Shown in pieces: positions 10,543 to 20,847 of a stretch of DNA of 64,000 nucleotides (the stretch's first letter is position 1; each line of letters opens with the position of its first letter). The notes beneath the pieces are model-generated. The model did no database searches and had not been told where the DNA came from. It was given only the letters and a program-made list of their open reading frames with translations. This stretch comes from Roseovarius sp. EL26 (GTDB lineage: Bacteria > Pseudomonadota > Alphaproteobacteria > Rhodobacterales > Rhodobacteraceae). Made by a program: the position numbers and the translations under genes. The DNA lies in the NCBI RefSeq assembly GCF_900327775.1, contig NZ_OUMZ01000007.1:607606-671605 (forward strand), given 5' to 3'.

Positions 10543-10558
10543 ATGTTAGCGTTAACAT
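10543..10558. promoter_or_regulatory. LacI-type palindrome upstream of eno
   Basis: ATGTTA-GCGT-TAACAT is a 6-bp inverted repeat around a CG-containing centre, 73 bases before the eno start. Its form matches LacI-family operators, and it resembles the TGTTA-n-CG-n-TAACA motif that I recall for CceR, the central-carbon regulator of Rhodobacter. The match is direct; assignment to a CceR orthologue is inference. Confidence 0.55.
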
Positions 10559-10571
10559 GTCGCAGAACGCA

Positions 10572-11441
10572 TCAGGCTTGCTGTGCAACCGCGCGTTCCC
10601 GCAAAAAGGTGTAAAGTCCGCTGCCAATGATCAGACTGGCGCCCAAAAGGGTGATCATATCGGGGCGTTCACCAAAAACGACAATGCCGATCAACATTGA
10701 AAACACCAATCGAGTATAGCGGAAGGGCATAACAGCGGAAGCCTCGCCAACGCGCATGGCGGCGACAATGCCATAATAACCAATTGCGCCAAAGATAATG
10801 CCTCCGACAAACATCATCGCCTGAGTGTTCGGGACGCCTACCGGGGCGTTGCCGGTGATCAGCATTAGCACGATTCCAGCGGGGACGAGGGCCGAAAAAC
10901 CTTGGAATGATACAACCGCCGAGGAGATATTGGTATCAAGCTTGCGGGTGATCAGGTCGCGGATGCAAACGCCTACAACGGCGATCAGGGCAAAGAGAGC
11001 TGGAGGCTCAAACCCATCAAGGCCAGGACGAATGATCAGCATAACGCCGATGAAACCAACCCCGACGGCGCTCCAGCGCCGCCAGCCGACGGTTTCGCCC
11101 AAGAAAAGTGCGGCACCCATCGTGACGGCCAAAGGTGTGGCCTGAAACACGGCGGCCACGGTCGAGATGTCAACCAGAGACAACGCCGTGGCAAAGCTCA
11201 TTGCTGAAACCGCTTCGGCGAACGCGCGACATATAAATAAAGGTCTCCAGGCTGAGGCTTGAGTTAGGGAATGACCCTTTTTTCGGGCCAAAAGAGCAAA
11301 GATCGTGGCGCTGCCCAGCCCCAGTATGATGAGAATCTGACCCACAGACACGGTCGCTGAAAGCTGTTTGATAAACATGTCCTCGACCGTGAAGGCTGCC
11401 ATAGAGGCGATCACAAGCAAGATGCCGTTGAGATTATTCAT
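10572..11441 (-). CDS. DMT-family (EamA) transporter
   Basis: A 289-residue inner-membrane protein with two EamA repeats and about ten predicted helices. The first begins NLNGILLVIASMAAFTVEDM, and the second includes IIFGAIGYYGIVAAMRVGEA. The proline/glycine pattern MPFRYTRLVFSMLIGIVVFGE is typical of drug/metabolite exporters. The start at 11441 removes a non-hydrophobic N-terminal extension. The substrate is unknown. It runs toward eno but stops 101 bases before the eno start, with the palindrome between, so it is probably a separate unit. Confidence 0.88.
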   Translation of the reverse strand: MNNLNGILLVIASMAAFTVEDMFIKQLSATVSVGQILIILGLGSATIFALLARKKGHSLTQASAWRPLFICRAFAEAVSAMSFATALSLVDISTVAAVFQATPLAVTMGAALFLGETVGWRRWSAVGVGFIGVMLIIRPGLDGFEPPALFALIAVVGVCIRDLITRKLDTNISSAVVSFQGFSALVPAGIVLMLITGNAPVGVPNTQAMMFVGGIIFGAIGYYGIVAAMRVGEASAVMPFRYTRLVFSMLIGIVVFGERPDMITLLGASLIIGSGLYTFLRERAVAQQA

Positions 11442-11579
11442 CGTCGTATTCCGGGAATAAGCGGGCGCAATTTGCCCTGATGCAGTATCCAAAGCTGAAA
11501 CGCGCGCCCCTTGCAAGGTATATTGTATCCAAAAGGATCATCTTTTGTGTGCCGCAACATCACCGAATGACATTGTGCA

Positions 11580-11670
11580 CGTCTTTGGTGCGCGCTTGAT
11601 GTCTCGTCGTTAGCCTCCGGCTTCCTCCTCGGATTTGCCTCCGGCGGAGATATTTATGGACAGATAAATT
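11580..11670. repeat. GC-rich intergenic repeat (CCTCCGGC type)
   Basis: This stretch contains two copies of CCTCCGGC, the second in GCCTCCGGCGGAGATATTTA, a pattern I associate with dispersed intergenic repeats of roseobacters. No gene is supported here. Together with the hairpin at 11811 and the SOS box it fills the 490-base gap before uvrA. Confidence 0.45.
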
Positions 11671-11810
11671 TTGGATCCGCCCTCTGGCTGCTGTACCAGA
11701 GGGTTTCACCTGACACGGTCATCGGCGTCTCCGCCTGTACCGCAGACAAAGAAGTATGGAATATTGATTAACAGTCCGTTTATTTCATCTGACTGTAAAT
11801 ATCTCGGGGT

Positions 11811-11827
11811 CTGGGGCAGAGCCCCAG
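11811..11827. repeat. GGGGC/GCCCC hairpin repeat
   Basis: A perfect 7-bp stem (CTGGGGC, loop AGA, GCCCCAG) preceded by AAATATCTCGGGG. A related arrangement (AAATACTTTGGGGG followed by GGGGC-AAT-GCCCC) occurs at 40854-40897, so this is probably a dispersed roseobacter-type repeat rather than a uvrA-specific element. Confidence 0.5.
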
Positions 11828-11850
11828 GTGCACGCCTCTGTAAAGCTTGT

Positions 11851-11865
11851 GTTCGCGGATTGTTC
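11851..11865 (+). promoter_or_regulatory. LexA (SOS) box upstream of uvrA
   Basis: GTTC-GCGGATT-GTTC is an exact match to the alphaproteobacterial LexA site GTTC-N7-GTTC, 66 bases before the uvrA start. LexA control of uvrA by this motif is established in alphaproteobacteria, so DNA-damage induction is expected. Confidence 0.85.
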
Positions 11866-11931
11866 TCATTTTCTGGTTGGAGACTCAGTGAGAGTTCTAT
11901 ATCTGTTAATCACCTATTACCGGGGGCGCAG

Positions 11932-14790
11932 ATGGCCGAGCTGAAAAATATCGAAGTGCGTGGTGCACGCGAGCATAACCTCAAGAACATTGACGTGGAT
12001 ATTCCACGCAATGAGCTGGTTGTGATTACCGGGCTTTCTGGATCTGGCAAGTCCAGTCTGGCGTTTGACACGATCTATGCCGAAGGTCAGCGCCGCTATG
12101 TTGAAAGCCTGTCGGCCTATGCGCGGCAGTTTCTGGATATGATGGAAAAGCCGGATGTCGATCACATCAGTGGCCTATCGCCGGCAATCTCGATTGAGCA
12201 AAAAACCACCAGTAAAAACCCACGCTCAACCGTCGGAACGGTCACAGAGATCTACGACTACATGCGTCTGCTATTCGCGCGTGTTGGCACGCCCTACAGC
12301 CCTGCAACTGGTAAACCGATTGAAGCGCAGCAGGTACAGGATATGGTCGACCGGGTGATGGCGATGGAAGAGGGCATGCGCGCCTATCTGTTGGCGCCGA
12401 TCGTGCGCGACCGTAAGGGTGAGTATCGCAAAGAATTCCTTGAGTTGCGCAAGCAGGGCTTTCAGCGGGTTAAGGTGGATGGACAGTTTTACGAGCTGGA
12501 TGAGCCACCGACGTTGGACAAGAAGTTCCGCCATGACATCGATGTGGTGGTGGACCGGCTGGTGGTAAAAGAGGGCATCGAAACCCGCCTAGCAGACAGT
12601 TTTCGCACCGCACTGGATCTGGCGGATGGGATTGCGGTTTTGGAGTCCGCCCCGCGCGAGGGGGATCCTGAGCGCACCACCTTTAGTGAAAAATTCGCCT
12701 GTCCAGTCAGTGGTTTTACGATTCCAGAGATTGAACCACGTCTGTTTTCTTTCAATGCACCGTTTGGGGCCTGTCCGGAATGTGATGGGCTGGGCATGGA
12801 GCTGTTCTTTGATGAGCGGCTGGTGGTACCGGATGAGGCGCTCAAGGTCTATGACGGAGCGTTGGCACCGTGGCGTAAAGGTAAATCGCCGTATTTCCTG
12901 CAGACCATTGAGGCGATTGCCAAGCATTATGGGTTTAACAAGAACGACAAATGGAAAGATCTGCCTGCGCATATCAAACAGGTGTTCCTTTATGGCTCGG
13001 GCGAAGAAGAGATTGAGTTTCGCTATGACGAGGGTGGGAGAGTCTACCAGATCAGCCGTGTGTTTGAAGGGGTGATTCCCAACATGGAGCGACGCTATCG
13101 TGAGACGGATAGCAACTGGGTGCGCGAAGAGTTCGAACGGTATCAAAACAACCGGCCCTGCGGGTCCTGCGAAGGGTATCGGTTACGTGAAGAGGCATTG
13201 GCGGTGAAAATTGCCGGTCTGCATGTCGGGCATGTGGTGCAAATGTCGATCCGCGAGGCGTTTGAGTGGTGTGAAACTGTACCAGATCACCTGACAAAAC
13301 AGAGGAACGAGATCGCCCGCGCTATCCTTAAAGAAATTCGCGAGCGGTTGGGGTTTTTGAATAATGTTGGATTGGAATACCTGACGCTTAGTCGCAATGC
13401 GGGTACATTGTCAGGTGGCGAAAGCCAACGGATCAGGCTGGCGAGCCAGATCGGCAGCGGCTTGACCGGAGTTTTGTATGTGTTGGATGAGCCTAGCATT
13501 GGCCTACACCAGCGTGACAATGGACGGCTATTGGAGACGTTACAGAACCTGCGTGATCAGGGTAATACGGTGATAGTGGTTGAGCATGACGAGGATGCCA
13601 TCCGGACCGCGGACTATGTTTTTGACATCGGTCCCGGGGCTGGTGTGCACGGGGGGGCTGTGGTCAGTCACGGTACGCCCGACCAGATTCAGGCCGACGC
13701 GGCATCAATCACGGGACAGTATCTGACGGGACAGCGAGAGATTTCAATTCCCGAAGAACGCCGCAAAGGTAACGGAAAATCTCTCAACGTTATCAAGGCT
13801 ACAGGGAATAACCTTAAAGCGGTGAATGCAAAGTTTCCACTGGGGCAGTTCGTCTGTGTGACAGGGGTGTCGGGCGGTGGCAAGTCGACCCTGACGATTG
13901 AGACCTTGTTCAAAACCGCAAGCATGCGCCTAAATGGCGCGCGACAGACGCCGGCGCCGTGCGAGACGATTAAAGGGTTGGAGCATCTGGATAAGGTGAT
14001 CGACATCGATCAGCGGCCCATCGGGCGGACGCCACGCTCAAACCCCGCGACCTACACAGGGGCCTTTACTCCTATCCGCGACTGGTTTGCGGGTCTGCCC
14101 GAGGCCAAGGCGCGGGGCTACAAGCCTGGTCGTTTTTCTTTCAACGTGAAGGGCGGGCGATGTGAGGCCTGTCAGGGCGACGGTGTGATTAAGATCGAGA
14201 TGCACTTCTTGCCCGATGTTTATGTCACTTGTGAAACTTGCCAGGGCGCGCGGTATAATCGCGAGACGCTGGAGGTCCGATTCAAAGGCAAGTCCATTGC
14301 TGATGTGCTGGATATGACAGTGGAAGATGCGCAAGAGTTTTTCAAAGCGATCCCATCGATCCGAGATAAGATGGACGCGCTGGCACGGGTTGGGCTGGGC
14401 TATATTAAGGTTGGCCAGCAGGCGACAACATTATCCGGCGGTGAAGCGCAGCGAGTTAAGCTGTCGAAAGAGCTGGCGAAACGGTCCACTGGTCGCACGC
14501 TCTATATTCTGGATGAACCGACCACGGGGCTGCATTTTGAGGATGTGCGCAAGTTATTGGAAGTGTTGCATGAATTGGTTGATGGTGGAAACTCCGTAAT
14601 TGTGATCGAGCATAACCTCGACGTGGTTAAAACCGCCGATCACATCATCGACATCGGCCCCGAAGGTGGTGATGGTGGGGGGGAGATCGTGGCCCAAGGC
14701 GCACCAGAAGATGTGGCCAAAGAGCCGCGCAGTCACACTGGTCACTACCTCAAGCCGATGTTGAAAGCCTGTAAGGTGGCTGCTGAGTAG
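11932..14790 (+). CDS. uvrA: Excinuclease ABC subunit A
   Basis: The damage-recognition ATPase of nucleotide excision repair. The 952-residue protein has two ABC ATPase modules. The first has Walker [17 protein letters not shown] and signature [14 protein letters not shown]; the second has [16 protein letters not shown] and [14 protein letters not shown] with [13 protein letters not shown] Cys4 zinc module is seen in [11 protein letters not shown] and [13 protein letters not shown] at 11932 gives the conserved N-terminus [20 protein letters not shown]; the frame stays open for about 260 bases upstream but that part is intergenic repeat and the SOS box. It is convergent with a small secreted-protein gene. 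Confidence 0.98.
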   Translation: MAELKNIEVRGAREHNLKNIDVDIPRNELVVITGLSGSGKSSLAFDTIYAEGQRRYVESLSAYARQFLDMMEKPDVDHISGLSPAISIEQKTTSKNPRSTVGTVTEIYDYMRLLFARVGTPYSPATGKPIEAQQVQDMVDRVMAMEEGMRAYLLAPIVRDRKGEYRKEFLELRKQGFQRVKVDGQFYELDEPPTLDKKFRHDIDVVVDRLVVKEGIETRLADSFRTALDLADGIAVLESAPREGDPERTTFSEKFACPVSGFTIPEIEPRLFSFNAPFGACPECDGLGMELFFDERLVVPDEALKVYDGALAPWRKGKSPYFLQTIEAIAKHYGFNKNDKWKDLPAHIKQVFLYGSGEEEIEFRYDEGGRVYQISRVFEGVIPNMERRYRETDSNWVREEFERYQNNRPCGSCEGYRLREEALAVKIAGLHVGHVVQMSIREAFEWCETVPDHLTKQRNEIARAILKEIRERLGFLNNVGLEYLTLSRNAGTLSGGESQRIRLASQIGSGLTGVLYVLDEPSIGLHQRDNGRLLETLQNLRDQGNTVIVVEHDEDAIRTADYVFDIGPGAGVHGGAVVSHGTPDQIQADAASITGQYLTGQREISIPEERRKGNGKSLNVIKATGNNLKAVNAKFPLGQFVCVTGVSGGGKSTLTIETLFKTASMRLNGARQTPAPCETIKGLEHLDKVIDIDQRPIGRTPRSNPATYTGAFTPIRDWFAGLPEAKARGYKPGRFSFNVKGGRCEACQGDGVIKIEMHFLPDVYVTCETCQGARYNRETLEVRFKGKSIADVLDMTVEDAQEFFKAIPSIRDKMDALARVGLGYIKVGQQATTLSGGEAQRVKLSKELAKRSTGRTLYILDEPTTGLHFEDVRKLLEVLHELVDGGNSVIVIEHNLDVVKTADHIIDIGPEGGDGGGEIVAQGAPEDVAKEPRSHTGHYLKPMLKACKVAAE

Positions 14791-14801
14791 GATGTGACGC
14801 C

Positions 14802-15197
14802 CTAATCGAGAACATCGGCAACCGCGCCGATCACATTCAAGATTTCATGGGTATCCTCGTCAATCGTGTAGACATAGTCGCCTAGGCGGACATGGTAGCC
14901 ATTTTTACGAAATCCATATTTTGACGGGTTTTTGATGCGATGATATCCGCCAGGAAGGTATTCGCCAACGCCATAGTATTTCTTGGCTTGCCCCGGGGGA
15001 ACGCAAGGAATGTTTTTCTTGGCCAGCCCGGGCGGGCAATGGCCATAGTCGGAACCGCCTTGTGGGGCAACGCGCTGGACTTCAAAACCGTCATTCTTGT
15101 TATTTTTGTTCTTGCCCTTACCGTTATTTGCCAATGCAAACGAGGGGCTAATCGCCAGTGTGGTGATTGCGGCAAAGCTGATCATTGATGCTTTCAT
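14802..15197 (-). CDS. Small secreted basic protein, function unknown
   Basis: A 131-residue protein with a signal peptide (MKASMISFAAITTLAIS..., likely cut after FALA). The mature part starts with an N/K-rich run, then CPPGLAKK and CVPPGQAKKYYG, which are proline-lysine blocks seen in small exported proteins such as the RcnB-like group. The C-terminus reads YVYTIDEDTHEILNVIGAV, an acidic-hydrophobic pattern common in surface-exposed anchors. The start at 15197 is chosen over an ATG 12 bases upstream because GGGGCAC precedes it. Relatives are sometimes mislabelled as excinuclease because of proximity to uvrA; nothing in the sequence supports that. Confidence 0.65.
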   Translation of the reverse strand: MKASMISFAAITTLAISPSFALANNGKGKNKNNKNDGFEVQRVAPQGGSDYGHCPPGLAKKNIPCVPPGQAKKYYGVGEYLPGGYHRIKNPSKYGFRKNGYHVRLGDYVYTIDEDTHEILNVIGAVADVLD

Positions 15198-15312
15198 GAT
15201 GTGCCCCATTTCGAGTTGGTTCCAAAGATTTCCGCGACCGAGTTTAAACGAATACAGGGCTCTTGAACACGGCAGGCGTCACGTTGCGCGAAACCTCGCT
15301 CCAGATGGTTAT

Positions 15313-16185
15313 TCATTCACGCCCACGTTTTTCAAATCGGGGCAGCATGGCGGAGAAATCCTTGCCCAAACCATCTTCGTCTTCGACAAATCGTTTGTAG
15401 AGTTCCAGCGCCAGTTGGCCCATCGGCGTGTCAGCATCGGCGCTGCTGGCAGCTTGCTGGCTGAGGCCGAGATCTTTAAGCATCAGTTCAGAGGCAAACC
15501 CCGGTTGATAGTCGTTGTCTGCTGGTGACTGTGGGCCTACGCCTGGGGCGGGGCAGTAGGCGTTCATGGTCCAACTGTAGCCCGATGAGGTTGAAACCAC
15601 ATCAAACATTTTATCACGATCTAATCCCAGCTTGTCGGCCAATGCAAAGGCCTCGCAGGTGGCGATCATGGTGGCACCAAGGATCATGTTATTGCATATT
15701 TTGGCAGCTTGACCTGCGCCAGCAGCCCCGCAATGCACGGCTTTTTGTCCCATGATCTCGAACAGGGGTTCTGCCACGGCAAATGCGGCATCTGATCCGC
15801 CTGCCATAAAGGTAAGCGTGCCAGCTGAAGCGCCCCCAATACCGCCCGATACGGGCGCATCCACAAACAAAAGGTCAGCGCCAGATGCCTGTACATCGAC
15901 CGCGCGGGCGCTTTCGACATCCACGGTAGAACAATCGATCAGCGTAGCATCGCGAGCCATGTTGGGAAGGATTTGATCAGCAACCGCGCGCAGGATTGCG
16001 CCGTTGGGCAGCATTGTGATGACAACCTCAGCATCTTTAACGGCGCCTGCAACGCTGTCTGCCATGTTAATCCCGTCGAGGCTGACCTCCGCGGTATCAA
16101 AACCATTAACCTCATGCCCGGCCTTGACCAGATTGATGGCCATTGGGCCGCCCATATTTCCCAGGCCGATGAAACCTATTTTCAT
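15313..16185 (-). CDS. mmsB: 3-hydroxyisobutyrate dehydrogenase
   Basis: Oxidises 3-hydroxyisobutyrate to methylmalonate semialdehyde in valine catabolism. The N-terminal NAD-binding motif is GFIGLGNMGGPMAINLVKAG, and VDAPVSGGIGGASAGTLTFM is the conserved substrate-binding stretch. The catalytic Lys lies in GAGQAAKICNNMILG. The 290-residue length is typical. It is the last gene of a three-gene operon; its start overlaps the stop of the hydrolase gene by four bases. Confidence 0.95.
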   Translation of the reverse strand: MKIGFIGLGNMGGPMAINLVKAGHEVNGFDTAEVSLDGINMADSVAGAVKDAEVVITMLPNGAILRAVADQILPNMARDATLIDCSTVDVESARAVDVQASGADLLFVDAPVSGGIGGASAGTLTFMAGGSDAAFAVAEPLFEIMGQKAVHCGAAGAGQAAKICNNMILGATMIATCEAFALADKLGLDRDKMFDVVSTSSGYSWTMNAYCPAPGVGPQSPADNDYQPGFASELMLKDLGLSQQAASSADADTPMGQLALELYKRFVEDEDGLGKDFSAMLPRFEKRGRE

Positions 16186-17234
16186 GATGTGGCGTCCTTT
16201 TGTTCAAAAGTCAGGGCGTTTTCCCCCAGTGGCATCAGCATCTGCGACACCTCTAGGGCAGGGGGATTGTCAAAGCTGTGCAGCCACTCAGGACTGCGAT
16301 CTTTGTCGATCACTGCGGCACGGACCCCTTCGAGGAAGTCACCTTTTTCCTGTGCGCGGAAGGTAAAGCGGTATTCCATCTCAAGCGCATGGTAGATGTT
16401 GGCGTTTGGGCCGCGCACCCGGTGAATCAGTTCAACTGCGCTTGCCATCGCTAACGGAGAGTTGCGCGCCATTTGTTTGAGGGTTTCGTTGGAAAATTCA
16501 GAATTTTTTGCCACCAGAGCATTCTTAATATCCCGTAGGGCCTCACCGCCGAACAATCTGTTAATCTGGGGGATCTGCTCGCGCAGTGGGCCGCTGATGG
16601 CAGGCTTACTGTGTTGCTCCAAAACTGCGGCGTTCCCTGTTTCACATAGTGTTTCGATCAAATCGGACCATTGGGCGCGGGGGATATACGTGTCTGCGAA
16701 GCCAGCAAAGATGGCGCAATCCGCCTGCATACGGGCAGCGGTGGTTCCCAGATATTCGCCCAATCGCCCCGGTGCGCGAGCCAAGAGCAAACTACCGCCG
16801 ACGTCCGGTACAAGGCCAATGCTGACCTCGGGCATGGCAATCTGGCTGTTTTCGCACACGATGCGATGCGAGCCATGGCAGGAAATGCCAACACCGCCGC
16901 CCATAGTGAATCCTTGCATAAAGGCGACATAGGGTTTGGGATATTCAGCAATCAGAGCATTCAAACGATATTCATCACGCCAGAAGGTTTGCCCATAGTC
17001 AAAGTCGCCAGCGCAGCCAGCCTTGTAGAGGTCCTGAATGTCGCCGCCTGCGCAAAAGGCTTTGTCGCCTGTGGCGTCAATGATCACTAGTTTAATGTTG
17101 TCATCAGATAGCCAGTTGATCAGCGCCAACTCGATTTCCAGGCACATTTCATATGTGATAGCGTTGAGTGCCTGTGGCCTATCAAGAGTGATCCGGCCAG
17201 CGTGTCCTTGGGTGTGAATGTGGATGTCGTTCAT
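16182..17234 (-). CDS. 3-hydroxyisobutyryl-CoA hydrolase
   Basis: A 350-residue enoyl-CoA hydratase/isomerase-family protein of the longer ECH_2 type. It releases 3-hydroxyisobutyrate from its CoA ester in valine degradation. The oxyanion-hole region MQGFTMGGGVGISCHGSHRI and the catalytic acidic block MPEVSIGLVPDVGGSLLLAR are present. The extended C-terminal helical part distinguishes it from plain crotonases. It is flanked by the dehydrogenases for the steps before and after, with four-base overlaps on both sides, which makes the specific assignment strong. Confidence 0.93.
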   Translation of the reverse strand: MNDIHIHTQGHAGRITLDRPQALNAITYEMCLEIELALINWLSDDNIKLVIIDATGDKAFCAGGDIQDLYKAGCAGDFDYGQTFWRDEYRLNALIAEYPKPYVAFMQGFTMGGGVGISCHGSHRIVCENSQIAMPEVSIGLVPDVGGSLLLARAPGRLGEYLGTTAARMQADCAIFAGFADTYIPRAQWSDLIETLCETGNAAVLEQHSKPAISGPLREQIPQINRLFGGEALRDIKNALVAKNSEFSNETLKQMARNSPLAMASAVELIHRVRGPNANIYHALEMEYRFTFRAQEKGDFLEGVRAAVIDKDRSPEWLHSFDNPPALEVSQMLMPLGENALTFEQKDATS

Positions 17235-18373
17235 TGTTTTCCCAAAAGGTCTCGCGCCACGATCAGGCGCATAATTTCGTTTGTCCCTTCGAGTATCTCA
17301 TGCACGCGCAGGTCTCGCACCAGTTTTTCGATGCCGTAGTCAGCCAGATAGCCGTAACCGCCATGCAGTTGTAAGCATTGATTGACTGTGTTTGACCCGG
17401 TCTCGGTCACGAATTTCTTGGCCATGGCGCAGAACTTGGTCGCATCGGGCGCGTCAGTGTCGAGTTTCCACGCAGCCTGATGCAGGAAGGTCCGAGCGGC
17501 TTGCAGCTCTATTTCCAGATCAGCTAGCCGAAATTGAAGCGCTTGAAATTGATCGATGCTGCGGCCAAAGGCACGGCGCTCTGCCATGTAGGCCAGCGTC
17601 TGGTTCAAGCCTTGTTGCGCAGCGCCAAGAGAACAGGCAGCAATGTTCAACCTTCCTCCATCAAGCCCCTTCATGGCATATTTGAAGCCGTGTCCTTCGA
17701 TCCCCAGCAGGTTTTCAACGGTGACAGGGCATCCGTCAAACTGGACTTGCCGTGTGGGTTGGCTGCGCCAGCCCATCTTGTCTTCAAGCCCGCCGAAGGA
17801 AAGTCCCTCGGTGCCGTCATCAACATAAAGCGCTGATATACCGGCCGGGCCGTCATTCCCTGTGCGGGCCATGACAACATAGCCGCCTGAATATCCCCCC
17901 CCTGAGATAAAAGCCTTGCTGCCGGATATTGTGTAGCTGTTATCTCTGACTTGTGCTTTGGTTCTGAGTGCAGCTGCATCTGACCCTGAGCCGGGTTCGG
18001 TCAGGCAGTAGGAAAGCACCGTTTTCATCGCCAGAACATCGGGCAGAATACGTGATTTTAGCCCCTGCGTGGCATAGCTGTCGATCATCTTGGCGCACAT
18101 ATTGTGTATTGATAGAAACGCAGCGACAGAGGGGCAGGCCATCGATAGCGCCTCAAACACCAAGGTGGCATCCAACCGGTTGAGGCCTGCGCCACCGTGG
18201 CCTTCAGAGACGTATAACCCCCCAAATCCAAGTTGCGCGATTTTAAGCCAAAGCTTTTTCGGGATAGTGCCCTCCCGTTCCCAATCTTGTGCAAAGGGGG
18301 CAATGTTTTCTTGCCCAAAGGCAAAAGCCACGTCAAATATAGCTTTTTGTTCTTCGCTGAGAGCAAAATCCAT
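17231..18373 (-). CDS. Isobutyryl-CoA dehydrogenase (acyl-CoA dehydrogenase)
   Basis: A 380-residue FAD acyl-CoA dehydrogenase, first gene of the valine operon, expected to form methacrylyl-CoA. Signature 1 is YCLTEPGSGSDAAALRTKA, and the second is QLHGGYGYLADYGIEKLVRD. The catalytic Glu appears in HEILEGTNEIMRLI near the C-terminus. Substrate choice between isobutyryl-CoA and 2-methylbutyryl-CoA is inferred from the two downstream genes rather than from pocket residues. A specific enoyl-CoA hydratase for the next step is not in the operon. Confidence 0.9.
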   Translation of the reverse strand: MDFALSEEQKAIFDVAFAFGQENIAPFAQDWEREGTIPKKLWLKIAQLGFGGLYVSEGHGGAGLNRLDATLVFEALSMACPSVAAFLSIHNMCAKMIDSYATQGLKSRILPDVLAMKTVLSYCLTEPGSGSDAAALRTKAQVRDNSYTISGSKAFISGGGYSGGYVVMARTGNDGPAGISALYVDDGTEGLSFGGLEDKMGWRSQPTRQVQFDGCPVTVENLLGIEGHGFKYAMKGLDGGRLNIAACSLGAAQQGLNQTLAYMAERRAFGRSIDQFQALQFRLADLEIELQAARTFLHQAAWKLDTDAPDATKFCAMAKKFVTETGSNTVNQCLQLHGGYGYLADYGIEKLVRDLRVHEILEGTNEIMRLIVARDLLGKQ

Positions 18374-18655
18374 TGTGGTCTCGCCTGCTGTATAAAATGA
18401 ACGTATGTTTAATTAATGCGCCTTTTCCCAATTTGGCAACCCCAACAGGCGCAAACTTAAATGAATGGCAGATGTGGAGGGGAATACCTAAGTTATAGAA
18501 AAGGAGTAGATAACGGCTACTGAGTTGACTTAACGTCATTTAGAAAATCGTTATAATTGCCCAAGTTTTGCCAAATTAATTAATAATGATGAAATTGTTA
18601 AATGAGTTTCGAACCCAAAATGTTCCAAGGGTTCCTAGTAAAAGAGTGTGTGGCA

Positions 18656-18934
18656 ATGAATGAACTACTGTTTGTATCAACCAAAGACGATCCAATCATG
18701 TCTTTCCAAGAGGGCATTGATGAGGGGCACGAAGGGTTAAATCAAGCCCTAAATCTGGTCATAAAGAATATGCCGCCTGCGCTATTTAAAATAGTTGCCG
18801 AAGATCTGGATCGACTTGAAAAGTCAGAGCCAACTTCTTCTCTGACGACCGAGGTGTTTAGTAACGCAATTAGGTTATATCAAGATACTCAGTTGTTAAG
18901 CATGATTGATTCAAAACCAGTCAGGGCATCATAA
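18656..18934 (+). CDS. Hypothetical AT-rich small protein
   Basis: A 92-residue acidic, helix-prone protein with no domain I recognise. It has no signal peptide or membrane segment. The stretch KNMPPALFKIVAEDLDRLEK looks amphipathic. Start choice is uncertain: ATG at 18602 would add 18 residues but has no ribosome-binding site, while 18656 has a weak purine-rich stretch. The surrounding DNA is clearly more AT-rich than the neighbours, suggesting an acquired or fast-evolving gene. It sits alone between the valine operon and an L,D-transpeptidase. Confidence 0.5.
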   Translation: MNELLFVSTKDDPIMSFQEGIDEGHEGLNQALNLVIKNMPPALFKIVAEDLDRLEKSEPTSSLTTEVFSNAIRLYQDTQLLSMIDSKPVRAS

Positions 18935-19018
18935 AAAACTCCAGGTAGCCAATGTAACAAGCAATGGCACCTGGGAGCCTATCAATCATATGGGAATTCT
19001 CTGCGTTTACTGACGAAG

Positions 19019-19585
19019 TCAGAGCAATAGCACTTGCGTACCGACCGGAACCTTGTCGAAGAGGGTTTCGACATGTTCGTTGTATAGGCCAATGCAGCCG
19101 CTTGAGGATTTGCGCCCGATTTTACGCGTGTCATGGGTGCCGTGGATCAGGTAGGCGGGCCAGCTCAGATACATCGCCCGTGTGCCAAGTGGATTGCCTG
19201 GGGCACCACCTTCGATCCGTTGGGGCAGATCTGGATCACGTTCGCGCATCGACGCGGTTGGTGTCCAGCTTGGGTGTTCTGCCTTGCGTACAACTTCAGT
19301 ATAGCCGCGTTTTGTCATGTCTTCGGTCTGTGGTACTGAAGATGGGAACAAGATGTATGTTTCGCCATCGGCATCCCAGTAGTGCAGGGCGCGACTGCTG
19401 ATGTCAGCTACGATGCAACCTTTGCCAAGACTGTCGAAATGGTCACTCCAATGTTGAGTCTTGAAGGCAGACGCATTACGGCGTGTGGATTTCGGGGCCT
19501 CCTGAGCGTTGATCAGGCTGGGCGTCGCCAGAGCGGCAAGGCCGGTCACAATCGCGGTGCGGCGGTTTAGGCGGTTGTCAGTCAT
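19019..19585 (-). CDS. Exported L,D-transpeptidase (YkuD)
   Basis: A 188-residue periplasmic enzyme that forms 3-3 peptidoglycan cross-links or attaches proteins to peptidoglycan. An N-terminal signal with Arg pairs (NRLNRRTAIVTGLAALATP) precedes INAQEAP; the twin Arg could allow Tat export. The catalytic motif is IHGTHDTRKIG followed by SSSGCIGLYNEH, with the active Cys and its His. In many homologues the residue before GC is His (SHGC); here it is Ser. It is transcribed alone, downstream of the carboxylate-amine ligase on the same strand with a 128-base gap. Confidence 0.9.
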   Translation of the reverse strand: MTDNRLNRRTAIVTGLAALATPSLINAQEAPKSTRRNASAFKTQHWSDHFDSLGKGCIVADISSRALHYWDADGETYILFPSSVPQTEDMTKRGYTEVVRKAEHPSWTPTASMRERDPDLPQRIEGGAPGNPLGTRAMYLSWPAYLIHGTHDTRKIGRKSSSGCIGLYNEHVETLFDKVPVGTQVLLL

Positions 19586-19713
19586 ATTGGATCTCTACTC
19601 AGGGTTTTATGCGGTGCTTATCTGATCTCAATCTAGGGAATAAGCCCTATGAAAACGAGGGGGAATAGGAGTGACATTTTGCCCCCTCACGCAGAAGTGA
19701 CTGCGTTTTGACG

Positions 19714-20847
19714 CTACAGGTCGGCGTGAAATTCTTCGACTAGGTGGCGTACGACTGATTGCAACGCCTGATGTTCATCCTGCCCGTTGGCCAAGGCATC
19801 TTGATGAACCTGTCTTTGGCGACCGGAACTTGTCCCGCTGTTTAGGACCTCACGACTACGCTCGACCTCATCAACTGAGGAGAAAAAGGCGGCATCTTCC
19901 TGAACTAACCCGATCATCTCTTCGACCAATTCGGACATGGGCACAATTTCGTGGCGGCCAAAATCAATCAAACCTTCGCGGGTTGCATAGCGTTGAGCAC
20001 GCCAGCGGTTTTCTGACAACAGAAAGTTGTCATAGATGCGCCAACGTTGATTGTTGGTGGCCAAACGCCAGAGCATTCGGGTCAGAGCCTGTGTCAGAGC
20101 CGCAAGGGTCAACGTGTGTTCCAACCGTGGCTGGACATCGCAAATGCGGGATTCAATTGTCGGGAACCGGGAGGAGGGTCGTAGATCCCACCAGATTTTC
20201 GAGCTGTCTTCGATCACACCTAGGTCTGTGAGTGCTGAGACCGCACGTTCAAACTCTCCAAAACTGTCCATACGTGGGGGCAAGCCGGTGCGCGGCAGGT
20301 TGTCAAACACTGTCAGCCGATAACTATCGAGGCCAGTGTCGCGACCCTGCCAAAACGGTGAAGAGCAGCTAAGCGCCAGCAGGTGGGGTAGAAAATAACA
20401 AAGCTGATTCATCAGATCGATACGTTGATTGGGCCGTTCAATCCCAACGTGCACATGCATGCCGCAGATCAACATGCGGCGAACAACGCCTGCTAGATCA
20501 GATGATAGCGCATTATAGCGCTCCTTTTCAGTATGGCTTTGATCTCTCCAGTCGGAAAATGGATGGCAAGAGGCCGCTATCGGTGCCAGATTGAAGCGTG
20601 CCGCGTGTTTTGAGACACAAGCGCGTAAGCGTTTGAGATCTTCTCGCGCCTCGGCAACATTGGCGCAAACCTTTGTGCCGATCTCGATCTGACATTTGAG
20701 GAACTCTGGCGCTACTTGGTCTTGCAATTCACTTTGGCAGGCGTCCATCATTTCTGCTGGAGCTTCAGAGAGCGCCAGACTATCCTGGTCAACTAAAAGA
20801 TATTCTTCTTCGATTCCAATTGTAAAATCAGGGGATAGGGCGGACAT
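19714..20847 (-). CDS. Carboxylate-amine ligase, GCS2 family (YbdK-like)
   Basis: A 377-residue member of glutamate-cysteine ligase family 2. Typical blocks are [13 protein letters not shown] at the N-terminus, [12 protein letters not shown] in the middle and [19 protein letters not shown]. These proteins have weak glutamate-cysteine ligase activity in vitro, and their natural substrate is not settled. Alphaproteobacteria normally have a separate GshA for glutathione, so a housekeeping glutathione role is not assumed. The start at 20847 gives the family-like [15 protein letters not shown]; an upstream ATG at 20889 is in frame. Confidence 0.88.
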   Translation of the reverse strand: MSALSPDFTIGIEEEYLLVDQDSLALSEAPAEMMDACQSELQDQVAPEFLKCQIEIGTKVCANVAEAREDLKRLRACVSKHAARFNLAPIAASCHPFSDWRDQSHTEKERYNALSSDLAGVVRRMLICGMHVHVGIERPNQRIDLMNQLCYFLPHLLALSCSSPFWQGRDTGLDSYRLTVFDNLPRTGLPPRMDSFGEFERAVSALTDLGVIEDSSKIWWDLRPSSRFPTIESRICDVQPRLEHTLTLAALTQALTRMLWRLATNNQRWRIYDNFLLSENRWRAQRYATREGLIDFGRHEIVPMSELVEEMIGLVQEDAAFFSSVDEVERSREVLNSGTSSGRQRQVHQDALANGQDEHQALQSVVRHLVEEFHADL

